Below, piece by piece: positions 46,198-58,399 of a stretch of 64,000 nucleotides of DNA. Position 1 is the stretch's first letter; each line of letters opens with the position of its first letter. The stretch lies in assembly GCF_048564905.1 (NCBI RefSeq), contig NC_132995.1:8320501-8384500 (forward strand). The letters run 5' to 3'. The notes under the pieces were generated by a model. It did no database searches. It saw only the letters and a program-made list of their open reading frames with translations, and was not told the DNA's origin. Source of the DNA: Vicugna pacos (taxonomy: Eukaryota; Chordata; Mammalia; Artiodactyla; Camelidae). The translations under genes were made by a program, and so were the position numbers.

Positions 46198-46677
46198 TCC
46201 AAGCTTGTGCTGCTCGCCACACAGCAGGCCAGTAAATCAAGAGACAAGTTGTTGGGGCAAGGAATAGCGACTTTATTCAGAAAACCAGCTGACCAAGAAG
46301 ATGGTGGACTAATATCTCAAAGAACCACCTTGCCCGAGTTAGAGTTCAGGCTTCCTTTATGCTAAGAGGAGAAGGAGCAAAATCAAACGTTTCCTGCTTC
46401 CGGTCAGCCTCTGCAGGGGAGGTGTTAATTTCTTCCTTCCTGCATCCATTAACAGGGGGGCCTGGTTAGGATGATTCCTGTGAGCTAAACAAAGGTATTT
46501 TAGCTTAACACTCATTACCTGGGTGGCAGGGTTCCCAGAGGTGGGCCCTTATGTATAACTTAAGCTTGTAGGCAGTATCCCTTTAGTGATTAACTTGTAG
46601 CAAAAGCAATAGAATACAAAGGTTAAAGTAAAAGAAACAGACCCAGGATGGAGTCAGATTTGTTCTTCTCTATTACA
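46198..46677 (-). mobile_element. Solo LTR, ERV1-type fossil
   Basis: A 480-bp LTR in minus orientation with TG...CA ends (read on its own strand it starts TGTAATAGAGAAGAACAAAT and ends ACTCGGTAACA). It carries an AATAAA poly(A) signal about 95 bases before its end. It sits at the right end of a MIR copy and is flanked by a near-match 4-bp repeat (CTTC/TTTC), the duplication length usual for ERV1. No internal region is attached, so it is the remainder after LTR-LTR recombination. It looks younger than the MLT1 copies in the window. Confidence 0.7.
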
Positions 46678-46689
46678 TTTCCCACCTCT

Positions 46690-47045
46690 CTCATGAATGA
46701 TTAAAGTGCAAGGCCAAACAGCCATGTGATCTCAACAATCACATATCAACTTGGCAAAAATGCAAAAGTTTAGGGACTCCTAGTGCTGGTGAAGGTTTGG
46801 GAAAGTAGGTGCCCGGCTCTTCTTAAAAGGCTTGGAAATTGGTACATCTTTCTGAGGGCAACATGATTCTAGTCATCAAGGTTTAAAATATATTCATCAA
46901 AATGTGCTGAGATATACCAGGGATGCTGTTATAACAGATTTGTAAAAGGGAGGGGGAAACCTGGAAACAATCTGGTTAAATAATTTATGGGACACCATAG
47001 AAAGGAACACCATGCAGTTGCTAGAATGAGGTGGATCTGAGTGCT
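46690..47045 (+). mobile_element. Old L1 fragment
   Basis: AACTTGGCAAAAATGCAAAA, ATTGGTACATCTTTCTGAGG and GGAACACCATGCAGTTGCTA follow L1 3' ORF2 text. Confidence 0.6.
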
Positions 47046-47272
47046 GAATGCCAGCCATAGTTTTAAAACCTTTTATTGAAAAGTAAGTGTAGCCTAAGTG
47101 GTCAGTTGGATGCATTTCCACAAATGGAACACACCTGTGTAACAGGCCCCCAGATGGGGACCCAGACACACCTAAGGCTCCCCGCCCCCGCCACGTCTAT
47201 TCAGAGCCCTGCCCATCCCTCACCCTTCCCCCACCTCAGTCCCATATGCAGAAGTAAGTTCTTAATTCTTTT

Positions 47273-47302
47273 CTTTTTTTTGAGGGAGGTAATTAGGTTT
47301 GT

Positions 47303-47354
<52 letters not shown>

Positions 47355-47427
47355 TTAAGTTACTGGGATTGAACCCAGGACCTCATGCATCCTAAGCACG
47401 CACTCTACCACTAAGCTATACCTTCCC
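47273..47427 (-). mobile_element. Camelid tRNA-Ala SINE with expanded (TTTA)n tail
   Basis: GGGAGGTAATTAGGTTTG, then about 14 TTTA/TTAT units at 47300-47355, then ATTGAACCCAGGACCTCATG and CACTAAGCTATACCTTCCC. The tail microsatellite has grown well beyond other copies. Confidence 0.9.
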
Positions 47428-47744
47428 GAAGTTTCTGTCCAATCCATACTTTTTAGTGAACAAATTGCCGCAAAGAAGATACGTTATGATCCCTTTTGTT
47501 GAATATTTTAAGAAGGTATAATAATACATTGTTAATGCATACAGGTAAATTTGTCTCAGGAAGGTACAGGGTTTTTTGTTTGGTTGGTTTTGGTGATTGC
47601 CCTTGGAGTGAGGGACAGGGTAGAGGGCAGGTGGAAGGGATGCAAGGTGGGGGGCCTTCAGGGTTTATTTTGGTTTCCTGTACTTTGTCAATTTCTACCC
47701 AGGCACTCATATTAGTTTGGTTTTTTTTTTTAAGCAGTCAATAT

Positions 47745-48108
47745 TCAGCCATAAAAAAGAATAAAGTGCTAATACACGCTACATGTGGCTGAACCTCAAA
47801 AGCATTAAGTGAAAGAAACCAGGCACAAACGACCACATATTGTATGATTCCGTTTATACGAGATGTCCAGAATTGGGAAATCTGTAGAGACAGAAAGTAG
47901 ATTAGTGGTCGTCAGGGGCTGGAGGGAGGGGAATGGGGTTTGACTGCTTAATGAGTACAGGGTTTCCTACTGAGGTGATAGAGATGTTTTGGAACTAGAT
48001 AGAGGTGGTAGTTGGAGCACATTGTGAATCTACTGAATACTGTGAATTATACACTTTAAAGTGGTTAATTTTACGTCATGTGAATTTCAAAGAAAAAAAT
48101 TTTTAAGC
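47745..48108 (+). mobile_element. Old L1 3' end
   Basis: CAGCCATAAAAAAGAATAAAG, TGTATGATTCCGTTTATACG, GTCAGGGGCTGGAGGGAGGG and ACTTTAAAGTGGTTAATTTTA. Confidence 0.8.
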
Positions 48109-48109
48109 A

Positions 48110-49380
48110 GTAAAAAATCTAGCATCTGGATGACAGACCTTTTTTGAGGGGCGTGCAGTGGGAGTTCTTTATACTTTCCCCTGAATTAAAAAAAAAAAAA
48201 ACACAAAGCCAGACACATGTTAGATGTGGAAACCACATCACCCCTCGCTGCCAGGGAATCTAACTCTGCCGCATATCTTGGAAGAAAGCTTTGGCTGTCA
48301 TCTTTAGATGTGTATTTGAGTGTTTTAATCAACATGTTTTTGGTTGGAAAGTTTTTCGCTTCCCAAGGGTCAGGTTTTTGGGGGTTTTTTTGTCAGAACT
48401 TTATTTTATTTTTCTTTTATAACTAAGTTTTAGTTAAACCACCTAGCAGCTATTTGATACTGATAAGGCTGGAAGAATGTGGTCTTCCAGATAAAATGTG
48501 AAGACACAACTTTTCTTAAAAATGATACTAAAACAAAGCATTGACTAAGGTCAGAATATGCGAATCATGGTCATAAATCTGACACAAACTACCTGTGTGC
48601 TGTGAAATGAGCAATAGAGTCATTCCGTTCCCCATTTACAGAAATAGAAGAAGAGAAAATGACTAAATAACCTGAAAGTTTCTTCTAATTAAAAAACAAA
48701 AATAAAAAACCCCAAAATTTTAAAAAGCTATTCAGCATCTTAATTGCCTGCCTCTGCAACTCCTGTTACTACATTACAAAGTGAACTTTCGACAAAACAG
48801 TTCATTCAGGGCGGTTTTAATTTATGTTTAAGCCCATGAGTTGATGAGAGGGAATGGTACAAACAATGAAAATATGACAAATTAAAGTGTTTGTTTTCTT
48901 CGAGAACATAATAACGAAGAGTTATTTTTTTAGAACCAAGGGTCAGTTTTTTAAAATTCCAGCCTGGACTCTTCCATTCTTGCAGAACTGGAAAAGCAAG
49001 AGGCCTTGTAGAGTGTACAAGTCTAGTCATGCTCAAGTAAATCAAAGCCTTGGGGCCCCCACCTCAGTGAGAACGTTCTGGAACAACAGTGAATGTGTAG
49101 CTAACGTTAACGATTATAGTCCACGTTCACGCTCAAGGCAAGTTCTGGGTGTTTCCCCTATGACTTTCCCACTCGGATAAGAAACGTGAGCAGTCACAGA
49201 ACATTCAAGAGTGAACTTCTGAAGCAAAAATTACTTACCTCAGCTTTTCCAAGATTCCGTTGTGCTTAAGGGAAGCATCTTCTATGAGTGCGAGCTGAGC
49301 TGTTTTTGAAAATGTCAACATAGGAGACTAAGGAGGAAAAAAAATCTGAAATAAACAACGAGAAAACAGATATGTCAGTA
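48110..49380. other. Intergenic, no gene recognised
   Basis: AT-rich DNA with A-runs. Short open frames such as 48887-49180 show no recognisable domain. Confidence 0.4.
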
Positions 49381-49384
49381 ACGT

Positions 49385-50715
49385 AAGGGGTTTGGCTCTG
49401 ATAAATACTCAACTGTGTGATCAGCCGGCCATCATTAAAACAGCTCGGTACCCACCGAAGAATGGGAGAATCAGCGACCTCAATCTACAAGTACTGTTTA
49501 CTGTTGTGAGGGTTCAAATCCTTGTGGGAAGGATGACTTATTCAGAAAGTGGTCTTGGGACAACAAGCTAACTGGGGAAGCAGAGCCCACTCCCTACACT
49601 GAAATAAATTCCAGACAGGTCAAAAATGTATAAATTGAGGGGGAGGATATAGCTCAGTGATAGAGCACATGCTTAGCAGGAGACAGGTCCTGGGTTCAAT
49701 CCCCAGTACCTCCATTAAAAAAAAAAAAACTTGAAAATTTATAAAATAAAATTGTAAGAGTTAATAGAGGGAAAGATGGGTTCATAATTGATCATCTTAG
49801 AGGGGAGGAAGCTATTCAAAGCCAAGTGGATTTGCAGAGTGCAGAGATCTGGTTGCTCTCTTGTGAATATGGGCTAAAGCTGGGGTTGCAGTCTCCTGTA
49901 ACCCAAAACCCTCAAAGAAAACCGGCTTCGTAGCCACTGTGATTAACAGAAAATTTAAATTTTGTATATGAGAAAAAAATGACAGTCAAAAGATAGTGAC
50001 AAACTTGGGGAAACAAAGGTTTCATACTTCCCTTTACAAAAAGCTCCTGTAAATGATCAAGAGAAAGAGGAACAATTCCTGAGAAAAATGGTCAAGGAAC
50101 AGAATTGGAAGTTTACCAAAAAACAGACACCCACAGCCAGTAAGGACAAAAAGATGCTCAACCTCACACTAATTAAATGCAAAGCAGAAACAGTCATGAG
50201 GTAAAGATGGACATATAGATGAATGGAATAGAGCCGAGAGTCTGGAAAACAACCACGAGGTACCATTTTCCACGGATCTGATTGGCAAAAGTTCACAAGA
50301 GTTGTGTAATACTCCAGGCTGGCCAGAGTGTGATGAAACAGTATTACTCACTATTACTGGGAGTGTGAACCGGTCCAACGCCCATTTGGCAATAGCCGTC
50401 AAATTTTCAAAGTGACTTTTGTTTTGGGTCCCAGGGAACCAGCTTCTAGCAGTTTTACTCTCAGGTATATGCCAACGTACTCATTCAAGAAGCATTCAAG
50501 GGGAGGGTTTGTAAGAGTGAAAAATAGAAGTAATCCAAGGGTCCATCAGTATGGAACCAATTAAATGAACTGGGGCACTGTCGTGGGAGGATGGGACACT
50601 CTACAGATATTAAAAAAGAAATGCTTAGTTGTCTCCTGCTGATGTAGACCAACTTGGCGAATATTTTAAGTGAAAAATATCAAGGTGCAGTAGGGCCCAT
50701 GGGATCACCTTTGTG
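49385..50715 (+). mobile_element. Old L1 ORF2/3' portion with a SINE inside
   Basis: GAAGCAGAGCCCACTCCCTA-type text, ATTCCAGACAGGTCAAAAAT, AAGATGCTCAACCTCACACT, TTGGCAAAAGTTCACAAGAG, GGGAGTGTGAACCGGTCCAA and GAACCAGCTTCTAGCAGTTT. Interrupted by the SINE at 49637-49730. Confidence 0.7.
49637..49730 (+). mobile_element. Camelid tRNA-Ala SINE
   Basis: GGGGGAGGATATAGCTCAGTG to TTCAATCCCCAGTACCTCC, then an A12 run. Approximate TSD AAAATGTATAAATT / AAAATTTATAAAAT. Confidence 0.9.
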
Positions 50716-50736
50716 TAAATGAAAAATGTGATGTTG

Positions 50737-50867
50737 CAGGGAGGGTATAGCTCAGTGGCAGAGCACGTACTCAGCATGCACGAGGTCCTGGGTTCAATCC
50801 CCAGTACCTCCATTACAAATAAATAAATAAAAACCAATTACCTCCCCGCTGCCCCCCACCCCCTCAA
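50737..50867 (+). mobile_element. Camelid tRNA-Ala SINE
   Basis: GGGAGGGTATAGCTCAGTGG, GCATGCACGAGGTCCTGGGT, (AAAT)n and CCAATTACCTCCCC. Close to the family consensus. Confidence 0.92.
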
Positions 50868-50899
50868 AAAATGACATGGTTACAAATGGTAGTATATGC

Positions 50900-51885
50900 A
50901 ACAATTCTTTTATTTTTTTCCTGGAAGGAAAAACAACAAACTTTGAAAACAAATTGGTGGGGAACTGAGTGGAAGGGGTGTGGGTAGCAGGCTTTATTAC
51001 ATTCCTCTCTGTAACTCTCACATTTGAAAACACATTATTTTTTAGAATGCCAATGTGGCACAATAATTAAGAAATTTTTCATTTTCTCTATATTTCTTTG
51101 CATTAAAAAAATTGTAGTTTTTTTTAAGTGAAATTACCCCCAAACCACATTCACAGATATTGCTAAGTTAACCAGATTTCTCTGCTGTTCTCAGAAGTGT
51201 TTCCTGCCGTTTCTAAACAAATATTTGCACTACTTATAAAGCGTCTTTGTTTTGGAAGGTGTATGCCTGTGGACAGTAGTTAGCTTTTAAACATTTTTGG
51301 TAGGGGCACGTCCATGTGTGAAAAACTCTACCAACTATTTCTGCAAAGGACATGCCTTGTCACGCTCCACTCAATGACAAGTAAGTTTCACGGGCTCAGC
51401 TGCTGTAAAAAAGCTCCAGTCCCTGAGTAATTGTTCTATAAAAACAAGTGACTGTATAACAAGTGAGGTGTGATCATGTGCTGTGGTGGAAGGGGGCTGG
51501 CTGCCTCCCCGTGACTTTGACTTTCAGGCTAAGTGAATGTTAACAGCTGAGAGTCAGTAACAACTATAAAATGGAATTTCCAACTGCTGTTTGTCCACCT
51601 TGTGGAGATTAATATAGGCGTGCAAGATAAGGTATTGAAAAATTGTTACCACATGAGAGTAATGGAGAAACTTTGACAAAGAAGCACAGTATACGGTGGG
51701 CAAGAAGAAGCCCTATCTGACAGTAAAGTGCATTATGGATGGCTGACGCCCCCAGGCATGAGAATTCTCATTTTGATGAAGACAGAGTTGCAACTCAGCA
51801 GGCAAGACAAGGACCAAGTGGCCAAACCTTTCTTTGGAGAGTGAGGGGGTAAAAGCTGGGTTTCTATGTTCCTTTTGCTGAAATC
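50900..51885. other. Intergenic, no gene recognised
   Basis: No coding or repeat signature that I can name, apart from L1-like text near 50930-51010. Confidence 0.35.
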
Positions 51886-51887
51886 TC

Positions 51888-52112
51888 GTTGGATCAAAAA
51901 TTGAGGGATTTGCAGATATGACCTACTATACATAAAACAGATAAACAAGGTCCTACTGTCTAGCACGGGGAACTACATTCGACACCTTGTCATGGCCTAT
52001 AATGAAAAAGAATATGAAAAGGAATATATATGCACAGATGAATCACTGTGCTGTACACCAGCAGTTAACACATTGCAAATCGACTATATACTTCAGTTAA
52101 AAAATAATTGCT
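51888..52112 (+). mobile_element. L1 3' end
   Basis: ATACATAAAACAGATAAACA, ATAATGAAAAAGAATATGAAAAGG, GCTGTACACCAGCAGTTAAC and a T/A-rich end. Confidence 0.8.
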
Positions 52113-52207
52113 GAATAAACATTGGTTAAATTGAAAAAAATGTAAATGCAAATCAGGAAGCCATCAAGCATTCCAAAAAAAGGGGTGAATTAATAACATG
52201 CACTTAG

Positions 52208-52331
52208 TAGGGAGCGCAGAGCTCAGTGGTAGAGTGCTGTGCTTAGCATGCACAAGGTCACGGGTTTGATCCCCAGTACCCCTGTTAAATAATAATAATA
52301 AAATTAACCTAATTACCTCCCCACCCCCCAA
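52208..52331 (+). mobile_element. Camelid tRNA-Ala SINE
   Basis: GGGAGCGCAGAGCTCAGTGG, GATCCCCAGTACCCCTG, (AAT)n and CCTAATTACCTCCCC. TSD AATAACATGCACTTAG / AATAATATGCACTTAG at 52192-52207 and 52332-52347 (one mismatch). Confidence 0.92.
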
Positions 52332-52444
52332 AATAATATGCACTTAGAAGTGGGGAAAATATTTTTCTAAGCGGAAGAACAAAACTCAGAAGCTATGAAG
52401 GGCAAGCTTGATACATTTGAATTTTAAAGCTTACATATGATCAG

Positions 52445-52544
52445 TGGTACCTGCATTTTGTATTTGGAGATTAAAAAAAAAACTTTTAAAGAAAGAATTG
52501 CAAAAAGCAAAATGGTACCTGCTTTTTGTATTTGGAGATTAAAA
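52445..52544 (+). repeat. 68-bp local tandem duplication
   Basis: TGGTACCTGCATTTTGTATT with 12 more bases at 52445-52476 is repeated with one mismatch at 52513-52544; TATATGATCA-like flanks are also shared. Confidence 0.75.
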
Positions 52545-53584
52545 CAAAAACCCCAAAACTTAAAAAAGAAGTTTAAGGCTTGTATATGATCAAAGAATCA
52601 TAAAGTCGAAAAAACTGACAAACTGAATGCATATATTTGAAATCATTCCATGGATGTGTTCTCTTTTTTCTCTATTTCCAAAATCTTCCCATTATTGTAT
52701 TTTTCTCTAACATTTTAATGGTTGTCAAATGAGCTGGTCTCAATTTTCAACAATGTCCGGGCTCCTGTGACTTGGTAACAGTTTCTTAAACAGCTGCTGG
52801 TTCTAATCTCACTTACACAGATCCAGAAGGATTCAAAGGGGTGCAGTGGGGGAGTTTTTTTTTGGGGGGGGTTGTTTTTGGTTTGGTTTTGTTTTGTTTT
52901 TTCCTGAACGGAATTGTGAAACTCTTGTCATTTCTTACCACAAATGAGAAAATCACAAGGAAAATGCCCTGAATTTGCCAGCATGAAGCCATCTAGAATA
53001 GCAAATCTTTGTGTTCAAACTTGTTACACAGTCATTTGTTGTTATAAAGCTCTTATGTCACAAGGTTGAATAAATCCATAGCAGATGCTCTTGTCAGTCC
53101 TTGGAGCCTGAGGAATGTGAGAGGTCACAGCTGCCAGGTTAAACAGTCTCACAGGCAAGGACGTGCCTGGGCCAGGCTATTCAGCTAGGGCTATACGTGT
53201 TTTACTCAGTGACAGATTTACAAGAGCAATCAGACTTGCAGAAAGAGGGGGGAGGCGGAAAAAAAGAAAGAAATTAAAAAGAATCACTGGCTGCAGCCAA
53301 TCATGCGGTCTTGGCTTCCAACACATTTTATTTTTAGGTTGTGATAGTTTGGTTTTTATTTCATAAGGATCCATATAAAGAAGAACAAGAAACGACCCAT
53401 TAACCCACTGCAAAAATAGTCCCTGTAGACATTTTAAAATAAGGTATGCACAGTGTTAGACATTCAAGCAGTGTAGCATTGAAAATAGAAACCACCGCCC
53501 ACCCTACTTCTCCTCTGTCTCCCGCTGAAGCCAACAACTGTAACGGGTTCTCCTTTTTCCTTCTAAAAGAGAAAACATGTTTAT

Positions 53585-53825
53585 ATCCAGGCATGAATCT
53601 CTCTCTATGTGTGTATATGTATGTGTTTGTATGTTGTGTATACACATATGTAAATGTATGTATGTGTACATATATTTGTGTGTTTATATATATATATATA
53701 TATATATATACATGGTTGGATATTTTCACATGTGTATGTGTGCCTATGTGTGTTTAAATGTATGCATATATGCTTCCGTGTAAGTATGTATGTGTTTGGG
53801 TATATTTGTGTGTGTGTATATGTGC
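53585..53825 (+). repeat. TG/TA alternating tract
   Basis: About 240 bases of mixed (TG)n, (TA)n and TATGTG units, including about (TA)14 at 53683-53711. Alternating purine-pyrimidine DNA of this kind can adopt Z-form. Confidence 0.85.
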
Positions 53826-54138
53826 ATGGGGTAACAGCAGAAGTAGCAAGATAGCCCCGGAAGTTACGCCATGTCACTTCCGCTCATGCTATTGGTCAAG
53901 ACAGTCACAAGGTCCTCCCAGATTCAGGAGGTGGGGAAACATTAGCCTCTTAACCGCAAGGCCACGTTGCAAAGGGGTGTGTGGACATAGGGAAGCATGA
54001 TGCCATTATTTTAACAGTTGGCTGCAATTAGTTATTGTAAGGCATCATCAGTGTCTTACAAGTTTAGTAATAGATTCAAGTGTGTTTATTATAGACTAAA
54101 CAGATAAAGTGCATATGTAAACAGAAACAAAAGTGTGC

Positions 54139-54250
54139 GGGGTCCTGGGTATAGCTCAGTGGTAGAGCATGTGCTTAGCACGCAGGAGGTCTTGGGGTCA
54201 ATCCCTAGTACCCCTATTAACAACAAAATAGTATAAATAAGTAAGTAAAA
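54139..54250 (+). mobile_element. Camelid tRNA-Ala SINE
   Basis: GGGTATAGCTCAGTGGTAGA, GTGCTTAGCACGCAGGAGGT and CAATCCCTAGTACCCCT, followed by an A-rich tail with AAAT/AAGT units. TSD unclear. Confidence 0.88.
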
Positions 54251-54460
54251 GCAAGCCAGTGATGAGAGTAAGTCACAAAAGGAGGTTGATGAATTAAATT
54301 CTCTGCATTGAGATCCAAAATGAAAAACAAAGTTCTCTACTTCTCTTTTATAATTTGTATGTCTGGATCAAAGATGATTTATCATGGATGTTATGGTTGA
54401 TTTGGGAATATTAACTTCAGATTTTGAAGCAGCAAACTTGACATTCTGCTTTTAATTTCT

Positions 54461-55573
54461 CTTTTTAAAAAATTTTTATTTTATTGAGTTATAGTCAGTT
54501 TACAATGTCGTGTCAAATTCCAGTGTAGAGCACAATTTTTCAGTTCTGCATGAACATACGTATATTCATTGTTGTACTCTTTTTCACCGTGAGCTACCAC
54601 AAGATCTTGTATATATTTCCCTGTGCTGTACAGTATAGTCTTGTTTATCTATTGTATATATACCTGTCAGTATCTACAAATTTCAAACTCCCAGTCTTTC
54701 CCTTCCCACCCTCCTCCCCTCTGGCAACCACAAGTTTCTATCCTATGTCTATGAGTCTGTTTCTGTTTTGTATTTATGTTCATTTGTCTTTTTCTTTCTT
54801 TCTTTTCTTTTCTTTTTTTTTTTTAGATTCCACATATGAGTGATCTCATATGGTATTTTTCATTTTCTTTCTGGCTTACTTCACTTAGAATGACATTCTC
54901 CAGGGACATCCATGTTGTTGAAAATAGCATTCTGTTGTCGTTTTTTATGGCTGAGTAAATTCCATTGTATAAATATGCCACATCTTCTTTATCCAGTCAT
55001 CTGTCGATGGACATTTAGGCTGTTTCCATGTCTTGGCTATTGTAAATAGTGCTGCTATGAACATTCGGGTGCAGGTGTCTTTTTGAAGTAGGGTTCCTTC
55101 TGGATATAAGCCCAGGAGCGGGATTACTGGGTCATATGGTAAGTCTATTCCTAGTCTTTTGAGTAATCTCCATACTGTTTTCCACAGTGGCTGCACCAAA
55201 CTGCATTCCCACCAGCAGTGTAGGAGGGTTCCCTTTTCTCCACAGCCTCTCCAGCATTTATTGTTTGTGGACTTTTTGAATGATGGCCATTCTGACTGGT
55301 GTGAGGTGATACCTTATTGTAGTTTTGATTTGCATTTCTCTGATAATTAGTGATATTAAGCATTTTTTCATGTGTCTATTGATCATTCATATGTCTTCGT
55401 TGGAGAATTGCTTTTTTAGGTCTCCTGCCCATTTTTGGATTGGGTTGTTTGTTTTTTTCTTATTAAGTTGTACAAGCTGCTTATATATTCCTGAGATCAA
55501 GACTTTGTCAGTTTCATCTTTTGCAAGTGTTCTCTCTCATTCCCATAGGTTGTCATTTTGTTTTGCTTATGGT
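54461..55573 (-). mobile_element. 5'-truncated L1 insertion with TSD
   Basis: A continuous minus-strand L1 3' portion of 1.1 kb: GAGTTATAGTCAGTTTACAA (3' UTR), CTTGTTTATCTATTGTATATA, TTGTTTTCCACAGTGGCTGC-like text, GATTTGCATTTCTCTGATAA and CCTGCCCATTTTTGGATTGG. Flanked by an exact 17-bp TSD TTCTGCTTTTAATTTCT at 54444-54460 and 55574-55590. One of the youngest L1 copies here. Confidence 0.93.
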
Positions 55574-55599
55574 TTCTGCTTTTAATTTCTAATAATTTT

Positions 55600-56270
55600 T
55601 CTTGAGTAACGCATGGCTTAAATGCAATGAAATTACTAAATATTACATACAGTTCTTCAGGGTTCTTTTATCTAGTGTTATGGATGCTAGTGTACCTGTT
55701 AATTCTAAAAGATCAGAATCATGGGGAATCACAATAAAATCCAACCCCTCAGCCAGTGGCCATCCTGCTGCCCTCCCTGATCATTATGGGATGGATGGTG
55801 TCACACAGAGGGGCACTCAAAAGCCTGGAAGTTGCTCAGCCACACCTGCTGATTATGTACCCCCAGTGATCAGGTTCAAGGCCTCCTGGGCTATGATTGT
55901 GGAGAACACTCCAGGGTCACCAAACATGATTGTGACTAGTAGTAAAGGATGCTGGGAAAATGAGCCCCTGGCTTTAAGCCTCAGAAGCAGAAGTGGGTAG
56001 TGAAGAAGGGGGCTGCGGATGGTGGTTGGGTTACCACAGTAACCACTGGAGTTCCGTGTCATGGATAAGGAAGAATTTGAGACAAGGAGGAAAGAGAAAG
56101 TCCTATGGGTGGTGGTGGTGGTGAGGATAATTCCTCTCCCTGAGGTGTGGGATTTACAGCCTGGGAGACCATCCGTGGTAAGCTGTGACTCTGGAATCTT
56201 CTGTAACAAGGGAGAAATAACAATGACAACAGTAATAATTAGTATCTAACATATGTGCAGGGCACCTGTT
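55600..56270. other. Unique sequence, no gene recognised
   Basis: A 132-codon open frame (55602-56000) has no recognisable domain or splice sites. MIR-like text begins at about 56265. Confidence 0.35.
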
Positions 56271-56359
56271 CTACAAACACAGGCTCATTTATTGCTCCAA
56301 CAAACCCTATTATTATTCCTATGAGTATATCCTCACCAGGCTCACAGCTTCACTCTTAT

Positions 56360-56960
56360 TCCCTGCAATGTGTTCCCCACTCAGCAGTCAGAGGGAACTG
56401 TCTAAAAGTCAGGATTTGTCTCTCCTCATCTCAAAGCCCTCCTATGACTCCTGCCTCACCCCTTCACAGTCCTTGCTGTGGCCCCAAAACTTCAGACAAT
56501 CTGCCCTTCCTCCACCTGTCATCTCTCTGACCTCATTTCCCCCTCCTTCTCACCTGGCCAGCCACACTGGCTTCCTTGCTTTTTTCTTGAAAACTCCAGG
56601 CAGGCTCCTGCCCCAGGACCTTTGCACTTGCTAGGTCCTGCTGTTAAGGTTCTTCCCTGATTTCCATAGGACTTGCTCCCTTGCCTCCTTCAGGTCTCTA
56701 CTGAAATGCCCTTTGGTCCATCAGGTGTCCCTAACCCAGTCCCCTAGCTCTGTCAGTTCTCCCTTCTTGATTTGTTTACTACATAGCAGTTACCACTATC
56801 TGACTTCCTATAGAGTTTACTCATTTCTTTTGTTTTTCTCCTTCTCTAGAATGGAAGCTCCTCAAAGGCTGGGGTGTTTTCCTCTCATTCATGCTGCTTC
56901 TCCAGCACTTAGAACAGTACCTGGAACCTAGAAGATGCTCAATAAATATTTTTTCCAATT
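56360..56960 (+). repeat. L2 LINE 3' portion
   Basis: CTCACCTGGCCAGCCACACT, CCCCAGGACCTTTGCACTTG, CAGGTCTCTACTGAAATGCC, AATGGAAGCTCCTCAAAGGC, AGTACCTGGAACCTAGAAGA and TGCTCAATAAATATTTTTTC. Confidence 0.85.
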
Positions 56961-57004
56961 GATTTTTAAAATTGAAGTATAGCCAGCTTTTTTTTCCAGT
57001 GAAT

Positions 57005-57178
57005 ATTAGTTGGATAAAGAGAGCTAATGTTTATTGTGCACTTACTGGATTCCAGCACCACCCTAAGCCCTTACAATGTATCCATGCATCAAACTCTCAT
57101 TTCCGTGCTGTGAGGATTCAGTTCTCCCCAGTATCCAGATTGAGAAATTGAGGTCCAGGAAGAGGAATAAACTTGGTC
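57005..57178 (+). repeat. MIR SINE
   Basis: GAGCTAATGTTTATTGTGCA, ACTTACTGGATTCCAGCACC and GATTGAGAAATTGAGGTCCA. Confidence 0.8.
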
Positions 57179-57604
57179 TACCACTTTTCTGCTATGGTAA
57201 CGAACTACAAACTTAGTGGCTTAAAACCACACACATTTATTGTCTTCAGTTCTGGAGGTTAGAAGTCTAAATAGGTCAGCAGGGCTGTGCTCCTTCTGGA
57301 GGCTCCCGGGGCGAATCCTTTTTTTCCCTGCCTTTTCCAATGTCTAGAGGCCTCCGTATCCCTTGGCTTGAGGCCCTTTCTTGCATCACTCCAAACTCTG
57401 CCTCCCTCCCTCTCTGACTCTGACCCCTCTGCCTCCCTCTTTTCTTCATAAGAATCTTTTAGATTCCTTTGGGCACACCTGGATAATCTAGGTCACTCTC
57501 CCCATCTCAAGATCCTTAACTTGATCACATCTGTGAAGTTCCTTTTGCCATGGGAGACAACACGTTCCCAGGATTGTATTTTTGGGGGGCATTATTCAGC
57601 CCAT
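57179..57604 (-). mobile_element. MLT1-type LTR (ERVL-MaLR fossil)
   Basis: Reverse orientation: TGCTATGGTAACGAACTACA, AAACTTAGTGGCTTAAAACC, AGTTCTGGAGGTTAGAAGTC, CTTAACTTGATCACATCTGT and GGGCATTATTCAGCCCATCC. Ancient solo LTR. Confidence 0.8.
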
Positions 57605-57649
57605 CCCCGTTCCTAAAGTTACATCCAGAAAATTAACAACAGCGCTGAG

Positions 57650-58180
57650 AAATTAACCACTGGCGTCTGGCTGACTCCAGCCCGCCCCCAACCCCCACCT
57701 CCGCCTTCCTCTATCCTTACTCGCAAGAGGGGACCTGCCACAGGCCCGCCTTTCTCTGGGGGCTCAAAGCGATACTTCCCGTGCCGCGTTGGAAGGCCTC
57801 CAAATTCTGGCGCCGCGGCCCCTCCATCCCCACAGCTCCCCCGCCCCTGCCACTGAGCTCCCGCTCCTGGAATGGAACTTGTTTCCTTTGGACCCTGGCT
57901 TCTGAACACTCTTCCAGGCCATTCCGTCCCCCTCCCCCTCAGCCTGGGGACATGCTCTGTTTGGGATTTTTGTTCACACTGCACCAGGTGGCGGTTTGGA
58001 AGGACCCACGGGGTGGGATGGCGCCAGGTTCCAGGGCGTAGAGCGCACGGAGGATTTGCAGATGGGCTGGGGACTGCAGAAGGGGCCCCACTTCTCCTCG
58101 GGCAAAAGCCATACCCTGCCGCGACGCCGGGAAAATTTGAACTTGCCAGCCTCCCGGATTTCACAGAAAGCCCAGTACCA
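57650..58180. promoter_or_regulatory. GC-rich patch with a CTCF-like site
   Basis: Moderately CpG-rich. CTGCACCAGGTGGCGGTTT at about 57978-57996 resembles the CTCF motif with one core mismatch, plus strand. The minus-strand open frame 57619-58164 has no recognisable domain. Possibly a weak or lost promoter. Confidence 0.4.
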
Positions 58181-58399
58181 CAAACCTCAAATGCATAACT
58201 CTCCTGTTTTTCTAGTAAGTTTTCCTCTCCAAGGCTGCGGCTGGTGAGTCTCCTGTCTCCTCAGACCGCCAAGGGCTCCCGCCCAGCCCGAATCCCCAGC
58301 TGCTGATCTGGCAACTTCCTCTATTAAGAACTGAGGCGAGACAGGCAATGAGCGCAGAGAGGGATTGCCCGGTGGAGTTTTGAGTGTGGATTCTGCAGG

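Noticed and set aside
57619-58164. 181-codon minus-strand frame in the right-hand GC-rich patch
   Set aside because: No recognisable domain, GC-rich composition, and part of it runs into the edge of the MLT1 LTR.
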